The notes: a model not told the origin generated them from the sequence alone. Counted from the first letter of the stretch, positions 44,397 through 54,235 are shown. The stretch: DNA of 64,000 bases from Flavobacteriales bacterium (GCA_019912395.1 JAIOIH010000066.1:1-64000); one strand, 5' to 3'. Made by a program: numbers and translations.

Positions 44397-45206
44397 ATGC
44401 GTACAACTCGTACTCCCTTTGTACTTGCCCTTGGCCTCTCACTGATCGGTGCCGCACAACCCGCGTTCGGTCAAGCCTGTACCTCCACGGATGTGCTGGC
44501 CACTCCGTACGATTCGAACAATGGGCTGGACGGCATCATGTTCGACCTCACCGCGCTCAGCGATATCACCATCAACTGCTTCGAGGTGAACATGGCACTC
44601 GGGAACTATGATGCCGTGATCCTTCACAAAACAGGCACGCATGTGGGCTTTGAACAGAGCGCAGGAGCATGGACGGAGCTCGGCACTGCGCCCGGGATCC
44701 CCAGCAACGGACTAGGGGTACCCACCGCTATCCCGATCGATGTGAACGTGGGCATGGCAGCAGGAACCACCCACGCCTTCTACATCAGCACCACGGACGG
44801 GTCGAGCACCAAATACACCGATGGTAATCTCCTGGGTGCGGTCTTCGCCTCGGATGCGAACCTGCAAGTGAAGCAGGGAACCGGGATCAACTACCCGTTC
44901 GCATTCAACCTTGCCCCTCGGAAATTCAATGGCACGATCTATTATTCAACCGAAACCGTGGGCATCGCCGACCAGCTCGCCACTCCCTTGCTCTCCCCAT
45001 GGCCAAATCCGGCCACGAACACGCTCCATATTGCTGGAGGCATCGGATGGACCGTTACAGTGACCAACGCAGTGGGGCAAGTACTATCGCGCAGCCCGTG
45101 GAGTGCCGAGTTGGATGTATCAAACCTCGCTTCCGGGCTCTATCTGCTGAACCTATCGGATAAGGATGGCAATCGCTTGGGAAGCGTGCAGTTCGTGAAG
45201 GAATAG
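44397..45206 (+). CDS. Secreted protein with T9SS sorting domain (269 aa)
   Basis: Signal peptide (FVLALGLSLIGAAQPAFGQ), a beta-rich domain (residues 25-185; GIMFDLTALSDITINCFEVN, AAGTTHAFYISTTDG, FNLAPRKFNGTIYYS) and a type A T9SS sorting domain (LSPWPNPATNTLHI to GSVQFVKE). Start 44397 sits about 20 bases after TATCTTCG, a near-consensus -7. The cargo domain is of a kind often found in Bacteroidota secreted proteins describing fitted or sandwich folds; function unknown. Confidence 0.82.
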   Translation: MRTTRTPFVLALGLSLIGAAQPAFGQACTSTDVLATPYDSNNGLDGIMFDLTALSDITINCFEVNMALGNYDAVILHKTGTHVGFEQSAGAWTELGTAPGIPSNGLGVPTAIPIDVNVGMAAGTTHAFYISTTDGSSTKYTDGNLLGAVFASDANLQVKQGTGINYPFAFNLAPRKFNGTIYYSTETVGIADQLATPLLSPWPNPATNTLHIAGGIGWTVTVTNAVGQVLSRSPWSAELDVSNLASGLYLLNLSDKDGNRLGSVQFVKE

Positions 45207-45373
45207 CTTTTCAAAGTCCGTTGTTTACCGAGCATTGCGGGTTCGGTCGGCTACCCGACCGTTGGATTCCACCTACCTGAAAGTACCGTTCCCCTTCGGT
45301 AACACACCGTAGCCCGTTACCTGCATACGGGACGCTTCCATCCGCTCCACCTTCGATGCAAATCCGATGCATC

Positions 45374-48300
45374 ATGGAAGACACATACGATCTTGAGGGC
45401 GATCACACACGATCCAGCTTGCCATGGAACCAGTTGGTTTTTCTGATGGCAATGATCCTTCCGGCCTGCACGGTTTTCGCGCAAGCCCAGACCATGGATC
45501 CTCCCAAACAACGCTGGAGCACCTATGTGGGTGGGATTGGAGAGGACCAAGTTCTGAGCGTGGCGGTGGACGATTCGCGGTACCTGTACGCCGCGGGCCG
45601 CACATCGGACAGCCTGCTGCTGGGGAATGACACCACCGGTAATTCCGGTTTCACCCATCAGCGGTACTACGGTGGTGGCGGGTCGGATGCATTCCTGGCC
45701 AAGTACGCCTCGCATGGGGCCCTGCTGTGGTGTACCTATTTCGGTGGAGCTGGTGACGACGAGGCCGTGCAAGTAGTGGTCAACGGAACGGACGAGGTGT
45801 ATCTGGTGGGGAACACCACTTCAGTGGACAGCATCGCCACGGATACCTTGTCCTACCAAGGCGTGCCGGGTGGCGGCACCGATATGTTCGTTGCTCGCTT
45901 CAGCCAAGATGGCCTGCTCCTCGGTGCGACGTATTTCGGAGGGCCTGCAGAAGAGCGGGCCACCGGGGCGGCGTTGGATGCTTGGGGAAGATTGGTCGTA
46001 TGTGGCCATGCCGATGCGGCAGGCGCGTTCAACAGCGATGTTCCACCCCATCAACCGTGGACGGCCGGCAGCGATGGTCTGGTGCTGCTTTTTGATGGAA
46101 CCGAGGAATTGCTGGCAGGCAGCTACCTGGGTGGTGAAGGCGATGACCGCCTACTGCAGGTGGCCCAAGGCGATAGCACCGGAATTGTCCTCATTGGCAA
46201 TACCAATAGCACTACGGGCATTGCAACAGCAGGTGCCATGACGACCGAACCGCAGGGTGGGATGGATGCCTTCCTGATCAAGTTGGACTCCAGCCTGGTG
46301 GTGCAGCACGGCACCTACTTCGGGGGACCGGGTGATGACACCGGTAGCAGCGTGGCCGCGCGGAACGGTCTGCTGATCATCGGAGGCTCTACCATGTCGA
46401 CGGATCTTTACACCACACCCCTCTCTCACCAACCCGAAAGCGCCAGTGGGGAAGATGGATTCCTCGCTGCCTTGGCACCCGACCTGACCGTGCAATGGTG
46501 CACCTTTATTGGTGATACCGGGCAGGACGCACTGGCGTCCGTATTCATCGATGACCAGGACGCTTTCTACGTGGCAGGCACTACTACATCCAACGCGAAC
46601 CTCTCCACCTCCACCGATACCACTGGGGCCGTCCTTGCTGGCGCCAAGGATGCGTTCCTCATGCGGTTCAGCAACACGGGGTCATTGGATTGGTCGCGCT
46701 ACGTGGGGGCCATGTCCGATGAGGAAGCGCATGCCATGACGGTGAAGCAACATACGGGCATCTACCTCGGAGGCCGTACCTCCTCCATCACCGGATTCAC
46801 GGATAACCCGCACCAATCGGATTTTGGTGGTGGTACGTGGGACGGTTTCGCTTTGCGCTTGGATCAGAAGATCTCCTCCCCTCCCGGAGGGATCAGTACG
46901 TGCTCGGGCGGTGGTGGTGGAGGCGGCGGTGGCACGGGAGGAAGTGGTGGTCCAGGAGGGGTGAATCCACCGCAGAACAACTATCACGTCTGCTTGGGCG
47001 ATTCCATCATGTTCGTGGCCTACAGCGGTTCGTTGGGCTTCGACTCCGATTGGATGTGGTACGCGGACTCCTGCGGTGTGAACACACAGTTCATCACCAA
47101 GGGCGATACGATCGTACTCTATCCGGATCACTCCTTCACCCTTTTCGTGCGGGCGGAAGGATCGGACCATGCGACCACATGCAGCTATGCGAACATCATC
47201 GTACACGAAATGCCGGAGCCGGTGGCCTTCGCCAGCGATACCGTATGTGCCGGTGCTCCGATCCAACTGCATGGCGGCGGTGCAGAGACCTTTGCCTGGT
47301 TGGTGGCCGACTCGGTGATGGCAACTGGATCACAAGCCCAGATCACCGCACCCATGACTGCCGGAGTGTTCCACATCGTAGCGGCAGGAACCAATGGACC
47401 TGCTTGCACGGTGAACGTGGACCTCTTCGTGGAAGTGCTCCCAGCGCCGGATGTGGCGTGGCAGGTCACCCATATCAGCTGTGAAGGTGAACCCGGCATG
47501 ATCCAACTGTCCATGCCCGATACGTCGATCACTGATCCGGACCAGCTCACGTTCCTCTGGCAGCCCGACACCTTGCAAGGCAGCGATATCGCTGGCCTGC
47601 AAGCTGGGGAATACACAGTGGTCGTTACGGACACCCTGCTGGGCTGCAGCCGCACCGATAGCATTGTGGTACAGAAGCCGCTCACGCTGGATGTGGATTG
47701 GGAGGTCACCCCCATTACCTGTGCGGGCGCTTTCGGAAGCATCCAACTGTTACTACCCGACACAGCCGGATTGGATTCCCTTCTCACGATCGCCTGGAGC
47801 ATGAATAACCTGCACGGCCCGTCGGTCAGCGGCCTGGCCGGTGGGAACTATGCAGTGCTGGTGACCGATACAATGGGCTGTGCCCGGGCGGATACATTGC
47901 GATTGCCCGTGCCGCCATTCTCCATGGCCACGTGGCAGATCACCGGCACCACCTGTGCCGATGGCGATGATGGTAGCATCGCCTTGGTGCATCCGGACCT
48001 GGCCCTTTCCGACACCGCCTTCCTCTCCATCACATGGGCAATACCCGAGTTGGAAGGCCCTGTGGCCAGTGGATTGGAGGCTGGCGGTTACGTCGTTACA
48101 GTCACCGACACCTTGGGCTGCAGCCGCACGGATAGCCTCGTGGTGCCGATGGCTCCGCCACTGATCGATAACGTGGTGACCACCTATGCCTATTGTGGTG
48201 CCGCCACCGGTTCAGCCCAAGTGCAATCCAACAGTAGCTCGCCGGGTCTGGCCTTCGATTTTGGCAACGGAACCTCCCCTTCCACCTTGGCGGAACATCT

Positions 48301-48928
48301 ACTGCCCGGCAACTACACCGTGATCGCTACCGACAGTGCGGGCTGCCAAGAAGTGGCTGCCTTCACCATCCAATCCTTCGGCATCATCTCCGTGGATATT
48401 CCAAGCGATACGGTGCTGGCCGAAAACGGAAGCGCCCTGTTGGAATGCTTCATCACGCCCCCGGACAACCAAGCCATCTACCAATGGATGCCGACCGCCG
48501 GGCTGTCCAATCCGGTCGGGTCCAGCACCACTTGCCAAGTGACGGATACGACGACGTACATCATCCAAGCCATCTCACAGGTCGGATGTTCCGCATTCGA
48601 TACCGTGGTGGTGGTGCCACGCTTCCCCGAACCGCCCACCATCGCCCCCCCCTGTGGCGACTTTTTCCTGCCGGATCACTTCTCACCGAACGGTGACAGG
48701 CAGAACGATATGCTTTGCATAATGGGCGGCTGCCTCACCGATGTGGAATGGAACATCCACGACCGCTGGGGCGGACCCGTGTTCAGCACCACGGCGCCGG
48801 ATGCATGTTGGGACGGCACGCATCGGGGAGCGGTGCTGCCCGCTGGCACTTACGTGTACACGCTCCGAGTGAAGCGAAGCAACGGTGAAGAGTTGCAACG
48901 CACCGGCACCATCACCTTGATGCGATGA
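45374..48928 (+). CDS. Large surface protein: SBBP propeller, SprB-like repeats, gliding-associated C-terminal domain
   Basis: About 1184 aa. Signal peptide near residues 22-40 (FLMAMILPACTVFAQ), then about 450 residues of SBBP (beta-propeller) repeats of the type WCTYFGGAGDDEAVQVVV, a Gly-rich linker (GGGGGGGGTGGSGGPGG) near residue 520, Ig/PKD-like modules, and four SprB-like repeats each with a Cys and the pattern SGL-GGxYxVxVTDTxGC. It ends with a type B CHU_C domain (FLPDHFSPNGDRQNDMLCI to GTITLMR). ATGA overlap with the PorP/SprF gene marks it as that protein's probable partner. Start codon uncertain among 45356, 45374 and 45446. Possible adhesin for gliding or biofilm. Confidence 0.9.
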   Translation: MEDTYDLEGDHTRSSLPWNQLVFLMAMILPACTVFAQAQTMDPPKQRWSTYVGGIGEDQVLSVAVDDSRYLYAAGRTSDSLLLGNDTTGNSGFTHQRYYGGGGSDAFLAKYASHGALLWCTYFGGAGDDEAVQVVVNGTDEVYLVGNTTSVDSIATDTLSYQGVPGGGTDMFVARFSQDGLLLGATYFGGPAEERATGAALDAWGRLVVCGHADAAGAFNSDVPPHQPWTAGSDGLVLLFDGTEELLAGSYLGGEGDDRLLQVAQGDSTGIVLIGNTNSTTGIATAGAMTTEPQGGMDAFLIKLDSSLVVQHGTYFGGPGDDTGSSVAARNGLLIIGGSTMSTDLYTTPLSHQPESASGEDGFLAALAPDLTVQWCTFIGDTGQDALASVFIDDQDAFYVAGTTTSNANLSTSTDTTGAVLAGAKDAFLMRFSNTGSLDWSRYVGAMSDEEAHAMTVKQHTGIYLGGRTSSITGFTDNPHQSDFGGGTWDGFALRLDQKISSPPGGISTCSGGGGGGGGGTGGSGGPGGVNPPQNNYHVCLGDSIMFVAYSGSLGFDSDWMWYADSCGVNTQFITKGDTIVLYPDHSFTLFVRAEGSDHATTCSYANIIVHEMPEPVAFASDTVCAGAPIQLHGGGAETFAWLVADSVMATGSQAQITAPMTAGVFHIVAAGTNGPACTVNVDLFVEVLPAPDVAWQVTHISCEGEPGMIQLSMPDTSITDPDQLTFLWQPDTLQGSDIAGLQAGEYTVVVTDTLLGCSRTDSIVVQKPLTLDVDWEVTPITCAGAFGSIQLLLPDTAGLDSLLTIAWSMNNLHGPSVSGLAGGNYAVLVTDTMGCARADTLRLPVPPFSMATWQITGTTCADGDDGSIALVHPDLALSDTAFLSITWAIPELEGPVASGLEAGGYVVTVTDTLGCSRTDSLVVPMAPPLIDNVVTTYAYCGAATGSAQVQSNSSSPGLAFDFGNGTSPSTLAEHLLPGNYTVIATDSAGCQEVAAFTIQSFGIISVDIPSDTVLAENGSALLECFITPPDNQAIYQWMPTAGLSNPVGSSTTCQVTDTTTYIIQAISQVGCSAFDTVVVVPRFPEPPTIAPPCGDFFLPDHFSPNGDRQNDMLCIMGGCLTDVEWNIHDRWGGPVFSTTAPDACWDGTHRGAVLPAGTYVYTLRVKRSNGEELQRTGTITLMR

Positions 48929-49938
48929 ACCGCGTAGCCCTCCTGCTGTTGGCCTGCGTAACGGGATCCCTATTGCACGCGCAGGATGCCGCCCCCTTCT
49001 TCGCTGGGCGCACACCCATGTTGCTGGATCCCTCGCGCACAGGCTTCGAATCCGGAGGGCGCATCAGCTTCCTCCACCAGGACCAATGGCTGCAGGTTCC
49101 GGGCGCATGGCGGAACGAGCAGTTGGCCGGTGAATGGTGCCTGCGTAATGACAAGAAGGAAGTGAACTCCTGGTTCGGCATGGGCCTGCGCGTGGGGAGT
49201 GAGCAGTTGGGTGCCACCGGTGGGCGTCTTTCGAGCTTGGGTGTTCTCACGGCCGTCCACCTGCGGGCGGGGCCGAAGTCCTACCTCTCTTCCGGGCTGG
49301 AGATGCGCTGGGCCAATGGTCGTTTAGGCGACGGCACCGGCGCGTGGGGCAGCCAGTACGACGGCATGCGCTACGATGCTGCCATGGCTTCCGGGGAAAC
49401 ATGGAGCACCACCAACCAGACCTGGGCCGAAGCACGCGCCGGGATCTCCTTCACATTGAAGAATGACGAGGAAAGTCCGAGGCGGCGCGAGCGCGACCTG
49501 CTGGTGGTCGGGGTGTCCGCTGATCATTTGGGGCATCTGGTACTGAAGGAAAGCGGCAGTTCCACCGCCGTTGCACCCATGCGCTTTACCGTGTATGCCT
49601 TGGGTGAACTGCCGCTCGGGCGCTGGGAAAATGGATTCGTCGCTGCGCACCTGATCGGCCACGTGCAGGGACCCTTCCAAACCGGTCGCCTCAACCTCTA
49701 CGTGGGAAGGCACCTGTACAACCGCGTGCGTTCACCCGGCGGGCCCATGCTCTTGGGCTTCAAAGCGGGCATGGGCTACCAATGGCAAGGTGCCATCTTG
49801 GCCAACGCCGCAGTGGACCTGGGCAACCTCACCATCGGAACGGCCTACGGATGGTCCCTCTTCAACGGCGATAAAATGATCAGCGGAAGACAAACCTTTG
49901 AGCTGATGGTGCAGCTGCGGCTACCGAAGAGCACGTAG
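48925..49938 (+). CDS. PorP/SprF-family T9SS membrane protein
   Basis: A 337-aa outer-membrane beta-barrel with signal peptide (LLLLACVTGSLLHAQ) and the PorP/SprF opening FFAGRTPMLLDPSRTGFESGGRISFLHQDQW, followed by LGVLTAVHLRAG and repeated amphipathic strands to ELMVQLRLPK. Family members pair with type B T9SS cargo and hold or guide it at the surface. Its ATG overlaps the stop of the large SBBP/SprB-like gene, as expected for such a pair. The usual central motif is somewhat diverged. Confidence 0.9.
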   Translation: MNRVALLLLACVTGSLLHAQDAAPFFAGRTPMLLDPSRTGFESGGRISFLHQDQWLQVPGAWRNEQLAGEWCLRNDKKEVNSWFGMGLRVGSEQLGATGGRLSSLGVLTAVHLRAGPKSYLSSGLEMRWANGRLGDGTGAWGSQYDGMRYDAAMASGETWSTTNQTWAEARAGISFTLKNDEESPRRRERDLLVVGVSADHLGHLVLKESGSSTAVAPMRFTVYALGELPLGRWENGFVAAHLIGHVQGPFQTGRLNLYVGRHLYNRVRSPGGPMLLGFKAGMGYQWQGAILANAAVDLGNLTIGTAYGWSLFNGDKMISGRQTFELMVQLRLPKST

Positions 49939-49952
49939 TCATATCTTCTCCT

Positions 49953-51491
49953 TTACTTCACCACCTGCACCGTCAGCTTGCCCTTGGGCGAGGAAATAGC
50001 AATGAGGTAGGTACCTGATGGTAGCGCTACGGGCAGGTCAATGCTCAATTGATGCTCGCCTGCTGCTTGCTCCTCGCCCTCAACAAAGGTCCCTACGGTC
50101 TTGCCCTGCATGTCGAGCAGGTGGATGGAGATGGTCTCGGCGTGCTGCAAGGTGTACGCAAGCGTTGCTGGCTTATCGATCGGGTTCGGATAGATGAGTG
50201 GCGCATTGTTGGTGAGGGAGAATTCGATCACGCCGACATTCAACCCGGAGAGGTAACGGGCCAGCGCAAGATCACTGCCGGTGCCGGTGTCACTGCCGGT
50301 CAGTCCGGCCAGTACGATCTTTCCGTCCGGCTGGATGGCGACCGACCGTCCGTAATCATCGCTCGTTCCGATGGCGGTGGTCACTTTGCCATCCGCGCTG
50401 AAGCTGATGTCCAGTGTGCCATCCGTGTTGTAGCGGGCCAGCGCGAAATCATGGTCCGGGCCGTTGAGCATGTAGCCGGCCACAATGATCTTCCCGTCCA
50501 ACTGTATGGCAACTGACCATCCGCGGTCATAATCCGATCCGAAGTCGGTGGCCACTTTGCCGTCAAGACCGAAGCTGTTGTCCAGCGTACCGTCCGTGTT
50601 GTAGCGGGCTACAGCGAAATCGAAATTCGATTCCCCGGCCACCACGATCTTCCCGTCCGGTTGTATGGCGATGGCCTGTCCGTGGTCAATGGTCGAACCG
50701 AAGTCCGTGGTCACCAGACCGTTGGCACCGAAGCTGTTGTCCAGTGTACCATCCGTGTTGTAGCGGGCCAATGCGAAGTCGTTGATCGATTCTCCGGCCA
50801 CCACGATCTTCCCGTCCGGCTGTATGGCGACCCCCTTTCCGAAGTCAGGACCCGTTCCGAAGTCGGTGGTCACCTTGCCGTCCGTACCGAAGCCGTTGTC
50901 CAGGGTCCCATCCGCGTTGTAGCGGGCCAATGCGAAGTCATAATTGGGGCCGCTGCCCGAGGCTCCGGCCACGACGATCTTTCCATTCGGCTGGATGGCG
51001 ACCGACTGTCCGTAATTCTCACCCGCTCCGAGGTTGGTGGTCACTTTGCCATCCGTACCGAAGCTGTTGTCGAGCGTGCCATCCGCATTGTAGCGGACTA
51101 CAGCAAAATCGAACGCTAGAAGGCTACCCGTATTTCCGGCCACCACGATCTTCCCGTCCGGCTGGATCGCGACGGACCATCCGTAGTCATCCGCCCCTGC
51201 GAAGTCGGTGGTCACTTTGCCCTCCGTGCCGAAGGTGTTGTCCAGTGTACCATCCGGGTCGTAGCGGGCTATGGCGAGATCGCGATCCGATCCGTTGTTC
51301 GATTCTCCGGCCACCACGATCTTCCCGTCCGGCTGTATCGCGACCGCATATCCGCGGTCGCTGAGCGACCCAAAGTCGGTGGTCACTTTGCCGCCGGTGC
51401 CGAAGGTGGCGTCAAGGCTGCCGGGTTGTGCGGTTGTTGTTGCTCCAAGTGTGAAAAGGAAAGCGAACAAGGCTGTTGTGCAATGTTTCAT
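49953..51491 (-). CDS. Delta-60 repeat protein with T9SS sorting domain (512 aa)
   Basis: Signal peptide (LFAFLFTLGATTTAQ), then seven tandem delta-60 repeats of about 53-58 residues. Each contains GTLDNSFGTDGKVTTDFG, SVAIQPDGKIVVAG and FALARYNTD-type segments and together likely fold as a propeller. A type A sorting domain follows (IYPNPIDKPATLAY to KLTVQVVK). The repeats are near-identical at DNA level (about 165-bp period from 50220 to 51430), making this locus prone to copy-number change. Start 51491 or 51500. A perfect -7 element lies upstream. Confidence 0.9.
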   Translation of the reverse strand: MKHCTTALFAFLFTLGATTTAQPGSLDATFGTGGKVTTDFGSLSDRGYAVAIQPDGKIVVAGESNNGSDRDLAIARYDPDGTLDNTFGTEGKVTTDFAGADDYGWSVAIQPDGKIVVAGNTGSLLAFDFAVVRYNADGTLDNSFGTDGKVTTNLGAGENYGQSVAIQPNGKIVVAGASGSGPNYDFALARYNADGTLDNGFGTDGKVTTDFGTGPDFGKGVAIQPDGKIVVAGESINDFALARYNTDGTLDNSFGANGLVTTDFGSTIDHGQAIAIQPDGKIVVAGESNFDFAVARYNTDGTLDNSFGLDGKVATDFGSDYDRGWSVAIQLDGKIIVAGYMLNGPDHDFALARYNTDGTLDISFSADGKVTTAIGTSDDYGRSVAIQPDGKIVLAGLTGSDTGTGSDLALARYLSGLNVGVIEFSLTNNAPLIYPNPIDKPATLAYTLQHAETISIHLLDMQGKTVGTFVEGEEQAAGEHQLSIDLPVALPSGTYLIAISSPKGKLTVQVVK

Positions 51492-51523
51492 GGTAAGCAT
51501 TTTTCGACAAATCCCAATGAACG

Positions 51524-51531
51524 CAAAAATA
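51524..51531 (-). promoter_or_regulatory. -7 promoter element TATTTTTG of the delta-60 gene
   Basis: Exact TAnnTTTG match on the minus strand, 32 bases before the start at 51491. Confidence 0.6.
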
Positions 51532-51860
51532 AGGAAGTGACCGAAAATCCTTGATCGGACCAGGCAGGAAATCCATTCACATCAAATGGGCAGTGTGGGC
51601 TTCTGGCCCGGGAGTGAGGCACAAACAATGCGGCCTTTTATACCTATTCCTATCCGGAGCCTGAAGGGTGCCCCCGAAGAAGCTCACACCGGTCACCAAG
51701 GACGGGCCGTGGAAATGAGGGCGGCAAGGACCAACTACCTTGCCTCCGCATGCGATCAATACACCGGTCGAAGGCCAACCACTCCATGCTCAACTCAACG
51801 AATGCCATGACATGGTCCAAGGTCCTCCCCCAAATTGCACTTCACCCAGCGAATAAAGCG

Positions 51861-52976
51861 ATGATACTGATGCTCCAACGCAACGCACCGATCCATCACG
51901 CCTGCCTGTTCTTTCTGCTCATGGCCTCGTGTACGGCGCAACCGGGTTCCGACCAATCGGTGAAGGTTGCGAGCGCCGACACAGGACCAACGGACAGCTA
52001 CACGCCCTACACCGACACCACGGGACAACTCGCTGAGTACGTGGTGAACGCCTTCGCCGACAGCAAGGGCATCCTCTGGTTCGGGACGATGGGAAAGGGA
52101 GTTGCGCGCTACGATGGCAAATCCCTCACCTTCCTGAGCCCGGCCGATGGTGCTGGTGGGGACGTAGTGAGCAGCATCGCCGAGGACAAGGATGGCAACC
52201 TGTGGTTCGCCGGGCACGAAGGCACCGGGCTGTGTCGCCATGACGGACACACCTTCACGCAACTCTGGGAAGATGAAGGTAGCGTGACCGCGGATCGCGA
52301 TGGGAACATCTGGGCCTCCAAACCGGATGGTATCCAACGCTTCGTGGACGGTGCCTTCGTGGAGCTCGAACTTCCGATCGATCGCCGATCCATCACCACC
52401 TACGCCATCACCCCGGGAGAGGCCTCGTTCGCCATGTTGGACAGCAAGGGTAACCAGTGGTTCCGGTCGGATGGTGCCGGTGCGATCAAGTATGATGGAA
52501 CATCGTTCACCCGATTCACCAAGAAGGACGGGCTGTGCAGCAACTCGGTGAACGACATCCTGGAGGACGATGCCGGCAACATCTGGTTCATATGCATGCA
52601 GGCCTACCAACCGAAGATGAGCGGTGATGGTGGCCTGTGTCGCTACGATGGAAAGTCCTTTACCACCTTTCCGAAAGTGGATGGCTTGCACAACAACGAC
52701 CTCTATACCCTGTTCAAGGACATGACCGGGAACATCTGGATAGGCGCCACGGGCACAGGTGCATATCGCTTTGATGGCAAGGAGTTCACCTTGTTCAACA
52801 CCACCGACCGGCCGGACATCAACGCCAGCTTCGGCTTGCAGGGCATGACGCAGGACCGGGACGGGAACTACTGGTGCGGTTTCTCCGGAGGCTTGTTCCG
52901 GCTCGCGGCCTCGGCGGCGACCAGCGCAGGTGGGGAACAGTTCGTGAACGTGACGCGGGAAGGGCCTTGGGAGTGA
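51861..52976 (+). CDS. Stand-alone Reg_prop beta-propeller lipoprotein (371 aa)
   Basis: A lipoprotein (signal HACLFFLLMASCTAQ, lipobox MASC) made of seven two-component-regulator propeller repeats such as DSKGILWFGTMGKGVARYDG, DKDGNLWFAGHEGTGLCRHDG and DMTGNIWIGATGTGAYRFDG. In the usual hybrid sensors two such propellers precede a histidine kinase; here there is one propeller and nothing after it. Start is uncertain (51861, 51870 or 51786); TACCTTGC at 51736-51743 is a near-consensus -7. It may bind a ligand for another protein. The 51532-51860 stretch upstream holds no other gene. Confidence 0.82.
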   Translation: MILMLQRNAPIHHACLFFLLMASCTAQPGSDQSVKVASADTGPTDSYTPYTDTTGQLAEYVVNAFADSKGILWFGTMGKGVARYDGKSLTFLSPADGAGGDVVSSIAEDKDGNLWFAGHEGTGLCRHDGHTFTQLWEDEGSVTADRDGNIWASKPDGIQRFVDGAFVELELPIDRRSITTYAITPGEASFAMLDSKGNQWFRSDGAGAIKYDGTSFTRFTKKDGLCSNSVNDILEDDAGNIWFICMQAYQPKMSGDGGLCRYDGKSFTTFPKVDGLHNNDLYTLFKDMTGNIWIGATGTGAYRFDGKEFTLFNTTDRPDINASFGLQGMTQDRDGNYWCGFSGGLFRLAASAATSAGGEQFVNVTREGPWE

Positions 52977-53274
52977 GGGCGACTTGAGATCTCTCGGATC
53001 CCTTTCCAACCGCGTACTTGACCCGGGGCACGGCAGAAGAAACTGCAGTACCCATCCCTCTCGGCACTTCCAATGATCGGCTCATCTTCAACACAACCTC
53101 ATTCCCAAGGGCCCAACCAATACTTTTCCCCTCTATTCATGCATTGGTCATTCGTCACTTGGATCATCACGGGTTAAAGCGATCTCGCTCGGGATCGTTG
53201 GAAGTGTGACCTGCATGAAGGTGAAGTGATGGCCCGGATCCCACCAGATCCCAATGATATCCTAGCAATTGACC

Positions 53275-53652
53275 ATGAACACGGAACGGAACAAACAGAA
53301 CGCCATCGCCTTTTACCGCATGGCCTACGAAGGCGATCCGCGCGGTGCCACCGAGCGGTACGTCGGCACGGAATACATTCAACACAATCCAATGGTGGCC
53401 AATGGCACCGAGGCCTTCATCGGCTACTTCGAGCGCATGCAGCGGGAGTATCCGGAGAAGTCGATCGCGTTCGTGCGCAGCATCGCGGAAGGTGATCTGG
53501 TAGCGCTGCACACCCATCAGGTATGGCCGGGCAACGATCAATACGTGACCATGGATTTCTTCCGCTTCGATGCGAATGGAAAGATCTGCGAGCACTGGGA
53601 TTCCATTCAGCAGGTCCCCAAGGAGTCCGCCAATGGGAATACGATGTGGTGA
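53275..53652 (+). CDS. NTF2-like/SnoaL-like protein (125 aa)
   Basis: Small cytoplasmic alpha+beta barrel of the SnoaL-like group: NKQNAIAFYRMAYEGDPRGATERYVGTEYIQHNP, GTEAFIGYFERM, DLVALHTHQVWP and DFFRFDANGKICEHWDSIQ, the last being the typical family ending. ATG at 53275 rather than the TTG two codons earlier. Such proteins are ester cyclases or hydratases or have no known substrate. First of three NTF2-like proteins in the last 11 kb. The 298 bp upstream hold nothing recognisable. Confidence 0.9.
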   Translation: MNTERNKQNAIAFYRMAYEGDPRGATERYVGTEYIQHNPMVANGTEAFIGYFERMQREYPEKSIAFVRSIAEGDLVALHTHQVWPGNDQYVTMDFFRFDANGKICEHWDSIQQVPKESANGNTMW

Positions 53653-53662
53653 AACCGGGAAC

Positions 53663-54108
53663 ATGCGCTACCTAGGCTTCACCCCCTTATACCTTGCTCT
53701 TGCCACTTCCGCGCAGGACCCCAGCCTAGTGTGGCCCACGCTGCTCAGCCACTACCCATTTCCCGAGGAAGTTCCACGTGCTTACGTTCCGGGCAATGAC
53801 GTTGCTTTTCGCGATACGACGTCCCCCAAGTCAGGGTTGGTGACCACGATCAATGCCGGTGTGGCATTGACCATTAGAGGATCGGGGCCAGGCCACGATC
53901 GCGGCAAAGGGCGTGCACGGGATGTGGTATTCCGCCAGTACTGCGGACGCCACGGAGATCAGCTACCGGATCAGCGTTTTCAGAAAAGGCGAAGCAGCCT
54001 CCAGCTTGGGCGGCGAAACTATTCGAGGACGATGAGGACATCATCAATAGTGAATATGGACTAGTGAACGCCCAAATGAGCAAGCGGTGCGCACTTGAAC
54101 TCATGTGA
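53663..54108 (+). pseudogene. Probable frameshifted gene, family unknown
   Basis: Three frames in succession look protein-like. The first (from ATG 53663) reads MRYLGFTPLYLALATSAQD, a possible signal peptide, to about 53875. The second (about 53877-53985) reads ATIAAKGVHGMWYSASTADA and EISYRISVF. The third (53983-54108) reads AKQPPAWAAKLFEDDEDIIN and ends LELM-stop. Each switch is one base in the same direction. Either two indels have broken the gene or the sequence contains errors. It follows the SnoaL-like gene by 10 bp. No family recognised. Confidence 0.4.
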
Positions 54109-54235
54109 TCGTTCAATGCGGCACTCTGGAGCATGGCCTTTCCGCTTCGATGAGTAGCGGTGGGCCTGCCAACAAATTGCACCCCTAGGCAACCGGATCA
54201 ATTCAGCATTCTTAGCTGGACGGACGAATCATCGA

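Noticed and set aside
46905-46965. G-rich run as a possible G-quadruplex control element
   Set aside because: It encodes the Gly-rich linker of the large surface protein in a consistent frame; coding explains it.
50220-51430. Regularly spaced repeats suggesting a CRISPR array
   Set aside because: Period is about 165 bp and in frame with delta-60 protein repeats; no short repeats with unique spacers.
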